Assembly: GCF_002159185.1 (NCBI RefSeq)
Contig: NZ_NFHD01000024.1
Span: 1 to 54,257, forward strand
Direction: 5' to 3'
From: Gemmiger sp. An87
GTDB taxonomy: Bacteria; Bacillota; Clostridia; Oscillospirales; Ruminococcaceae
DNA length: 54,257 nucleotides
Of this stretch, positions 52,726 to 54,257 are shown in pieces. How positions within the stretch are numbered: position 1 is the stretch's first letter; each line of letters starts with the position of its first letter. Position numbers and translations under genes: made by a program. The notes under the pieces are model-generated. The model was not told the origin of the DNA. It was given only the letters and a program-made list of their open reading frames with translations, and ran no database searches.

Positions 52726-52775
52726 ATAAAAAATGCCCTGCGACACCCTGTCACTTGGACAGGCTGACGCAAGGC
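52726..52775 (-). terminator. Terminator A, overlapping a possible promoter
   Basis: GCCCTGCG (52735-52742) pairs with CGCAAGGC (52768-52775) and CCTGTC with GACAGG inside; the minus-strand tail is TTTTTT. The same bases hold a candidate minus-strand promoter, GTGACA (52749-52754), 17-nt spacer, TTTTAT (52726-52731), which would start the DUF operon. Confidence 0.55.
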
Positions 52776-52777
52776 AT

Positions 52778-52816
52778 AAAAAGGCCGCACAGACCCGAGA
52801 CCTGTTTTCCAAGGCC
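52778..52816 (-). terminator. Terminator B after the TetR gene
   Basis: GGCC (52783-52786) with GGCC (52813-52816) and ACAG with CTGT, followed on the minus strand by TTTTTAT. Weaker than terminator A and in tandem with it. Confidence 0.5.
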
Positions 52817-52873
52817 CCGTGCTTAACAATATTCTGCTGTCTTTCGTGTCCGTTTGGACGTAGGAACCCACCG

Positions 52874-53509
52874 CTATACATCTGCTTTCACCTGCCGCGC
52901 ATCCTCTTTTGCACGCTCCATCTCGTCCACCAGAGCCCTGACCTGGAATTCCACCATATCCTCCGCCACCTCCGGAAACAGGAAGGGCATGGTGTCCGGA
53001 ATGGCCTTGTGCACCATCATCATGGCCAGAGCCAGATTACCAAACAGCCGAGGCTCAATGCTGTCTGTGGGGAGGCCAAAGATGGAGAGCAGTTTCCCAT
53101 AAAAACTGACCTGATCCTGTCGGAAGGCCTGAAAATTCTCCTCGGAAAGGCAACGGCGTACTTGCTGCTCCTCCTCAATGGACAAAACAGCGACTCCGCT
53201 TTTGGCACCGTAGCAGCAGTTTTTCAGGAAGGTCTCCACGCCCGCCCGCCAACTGAGCGTTGGGTCTTTCATCAGCTGACGGGCGTAGTCCAACAGTCTG
53301 GGCTGCTGATATCGCAGGGCGTAGAGCACCAGTTCCTCCTTGGATGAGAAAAAACTGTAGAAGAAGGTCTTGGAGATCCCTACTTTTTTGCAGAGAACAT
53401 CAATGCTGCTATGGATCAGGCCCCGGTCCGCGATACACTGGATCATGGTGACCATCAGGGCTTCCTTTACCTGCGCCCTCTCCTCATCGGAGTACGCCTT
53501 TCTTGCCAC
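52874..53509 (-). CDS. TetR-family regulator
   Basis: A 211-residue repressor. The N-terminal TetR helix-turn-helix reads IDVLCKKVGISKTFFYSFFSSKEELVLYAL (residues about 36-66); the helical C-terminal ligand domain ends in a charged tail (EMERAKEDARQVKADV). Start is GTG 53509 behind AAGGTG. It lies upstream of the DUF operon in the same direction, separated by two terminators, so it may regulate it or only itself. Confidence 0.88.
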   Translation of the reverse strand: MARKAYSDEERAQVKEALMVTMIQCIADRGLIHSSIDVLCKKVGISKTFFYSFFSSKEELVLYALRYQQPRLLDYARQLMKDPTLSWRAGVETFLKNCCYGAKSGVAVLSIEEEQQVRRCLSEENFQAFRQDQVSFYGKLLSIFGLPTDSIEPRLFGNLALAMMMVHKAIPDTMPFLFPEVAEDMVEFQVRALVDEMERAKEDARQVKADV

Positions 53510-53562
53510 AAGCTGTCACCTTCTCATATAAAGTATAAAATTAAAAAATAGTCTTTATTTGT

Positions 53563-53590
53563 ATTATAGCGAAACTCTATTGAAATGCAA
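53563..53590 (-). promoter_or_regulatory. Promoter of the TetR gene
   Basis: Minus-strand TTGCAT (53585-53590), a 16-nt spacer and TATAAT (53563-53568). AATAG-type inverted arms on both sides of the -10 could be an operator. Confidence 0.7.
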
Positions 53591-53639
53591 GACTGTTCAA
53601 AAAATAAGTTCCCCAGTGCACCGCACTGAGGGCATAGCA

Positions 53640-53742
53640 GGCTGCATTCAAGTATGCCAAAAAGCAGCTGTGTGACACCACTTTCCTGCTGGAAACAATC
53701 AATCAGGTTCGTGAAAACGCCGTTCAGATCACGGCATCATAA
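53640..53742 (+). pseudogene. C-terminal gene remnant
   Basis: A frame opening after TAG reads AFKYAKKQLCDTTFLLETINQVRENAVQITAS and stops at 53742 without a usable start. It reads like the natural end of a protein and is followed at once by a terminator. The family is not recognised. Confidence 0.35.
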
Positions 53743-53748
53743 AAACAG

Positions 53749-53800
53749 AAAACCAGGCACGGAGATTCACCTCGGCAGGTGGCTCTGTGCCCGGTTTTTT
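53749..53800 (+). terminator. Terminator after the remnant
   Basis: AAACCAGGCAC pairs with GTGCCCGGTTT (one mismatch) with a second pairing, CACCT/AGGTG, inside and a TTTTTT tail. It is bidirectional enough to end the RHH gene as well. Confidence 0.7.
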
Positions 53801-53829
53801 ACTAATATGTATGGCTGTGCTTTTTCGAT

Positions 53830-54027
53830 TCACTCTTCCAGCAAATCGCTGCCGGCCAGATCCTCTTCAATCAGGTCCGTAATATAGCCGTTCACACTCT
53901 TGTTCAGCTGTTCTGCCCGCTTCTGAATGATTTCTTTCTGCCCTTTCTTCACCCGAACCCGGACATCATCATACGCTTTTTTAGAATATCGGTTTACGGC
54001 CTGACCACTCGCTTTGGTATAAGCCAT
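53830..54027 (-). CDS. Ribbon-helix-helix repressor / antitoxin-like
   Basis: A 65-residue basic protein: KAYDDVRVRVKKGQKEIIQKRAEQLNKSVNGYITDLIEEDL has the beta strand (DDVRVRV) and two helices of Arc/MetJ-type RHH proteins, which bind DNA as dimers at palindromes. ATG 54027 follows GGAGGAATT. No toxin gene adjoins it. The adjacent triple palindrome is its probable binding site, giving autoregulation and control of the divergent gene at 54241. Such genes are common in plasmid- or ICE-derived regions. Confidence 0.8.
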   Translation of the reverse strand: MAYTKASGQAVNRYSKKAYDDVRVRVKKGQKEIIQKRAEQLNKSVNGYITDLIEEDLAGSDLLEE

Positions 54028-54071
54028 GTTCAATTCCTCCATTCAATCGATAAAATGGCATATTTATTTTA

Positions 54072-54100
54072 AGTATATCATAAATGAGTATTGGTACCAA
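54072..54100 (-). promoter_or_regulatory. Promoter of the RHH gene
   Basis: Minus-strand TTGGTA (54095-54100, inside operator 1), a 17-nt spacer and TATACT (54072-54077). Confidence 0.65.
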
Positions 54101-54181
54101 TATGGATAATGCACAAAGAACGATATATTGGTACCAATATTATTTGGAGGAAATGTGTATTTAATATATTGGTACCAATAT
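54089..54181. promoter_or_regulatory. Three palindromic operators ATTGGTACCAAT
   Basis: Perfect palindromes at 54089-54102 (14 bp), 54125-54140 and 54166-54181 (16 bp each), all with the core TATTGGTACCAATA, centres 37 and 41 bp apart. Copy 1 overlaps the RHH -35 box and copy 3 lies between the boxes of the plus-strand promoter. Confidence 0.88.
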
Positions 54182-54189
54182 GCTATAAT
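54160..54189 (+). promoter_or_regulatory. Promoter of the gene at 54241
   Basis: TTTAAT (54160-54165), an 18-nt spacer filled by operator 3, and a perfect TATAAT (54184-54189). A 6-bp hairpin (CAGGGA/TCCCTG, 54197-54214) lies in the leader. Confidence 0.65.
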
Positions 54190-54240
54190 ATAAGCACAGG
54201 GAACACACTCCCTGACACCAATCAGATAGGAGGTATCTAT

Positions 54241-54257
54241 ATGAAAGGCAACGCCCA
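54241..54257 (+). CDS. Start of a gene cut by the window end
   Basis: ATG AAA GGC AAC GCC follows a strong SD (AGGAGG at 54229-54234). Only five full codons are visible, so the product is unknown; it is under the triple operator. Confidence 0.6.

Noticed and set aside
54089-54181. The triple palindrome as plasmid iterons or an origin
   Set aside because: The copies are palindromic, only three, and sit exactly on two promoters; no Rep gene is visible. Operators are the simpler reading.

Overview
The window looks like a chromosomal segment of a strictly anaerobic gut Clostridium-group bacterium of the Oscillospiraceae/Ruminococcaceae type (Faecalibacterium, Gemmiger or Subdoligranulum-like). 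This is inferred from the fairly GC-rich genes with strong AGGAGG ribosome sites, a desulfoferrodoxin, amylosucrase, large clostridial maltodextrin genes and the style of the uncharacterised DUF genes. No rRNA or complete taxonomic marker is present, so the assignment is an inference.

Layout. (1) 398-3239: a sucrose module, fructokinase plus amylosucrase, behind a promoter with a spaced inverted repeat; the fructokinase seems to start at ACG. (2) 3474-7760: small genes, namely an HdeD-like membrane protein, superoxide reductase, an EamA exporter, a YtrA-type GntR regulator followed by an internally deleted ABC transporter, and a DUF1349 protein with a sugar O-acetyltransferase. (3) 8074-23398 (minus strand): one ten-gene operon for uptake and full breakdown of maltodextrin or glycogen (solute-binding lipoprotein, two permeases, pullulanase, GH133 debrancher, glycogen phosphorylase, MalQ, GH13_20, HAD phosphatase, GH13_31), with a divergent LacI regulator at 23695-24687. 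The products glucose-1-phosphate and glucose enter glycolysis; no transporter ATPase is encoded here. (4) 24916-27123: MarR, a PhlG/phloretin-hydrolase-like C-C hydrolase and an AEC exporter, possibly a plant-polyphenol cassette. (5) 27238-28024: a MoaE homologue and a possible small ORF.

(6) 28538-36479: a complete type II Wadjet (JetABCD) anti-plasmid system, flanked by AT-rich DNA carrying a repeated motif that includes a perfect 15-nt match in opposite orientations on the two sides. (7) 36480-42664: a scrapyard of mobile DNA: a broken poly(ADP-ribose) glycohydrolase-like gene, a Fic remnant, a truncated integrase, a cupin gene, two tandem overlapping tyrosine recombinases (the first lacking key catalytic residues, the second apparently intact), a damaged tRNA-Pro and an HNH nuclease remnant. 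(8) 42665-52702 (minus strand): a 10-kb, six-gene operon of large, poorly characterised cytoplasmic proteins (TPR/SUFU/DUF4253; a small protein; a possible FGE-like protein; propeller-DUF6892; DUF5713; DUF6138-like), next to a TetR regulator. It resembles immunity-protein loci but has no toxin; it is the best candidate here for an undescribed system. (9) 53640-54257: a gene remnant, a ribbon-helix-helix repressor and three near-identical palindromic operators in front of the next gene, which runs off the window.
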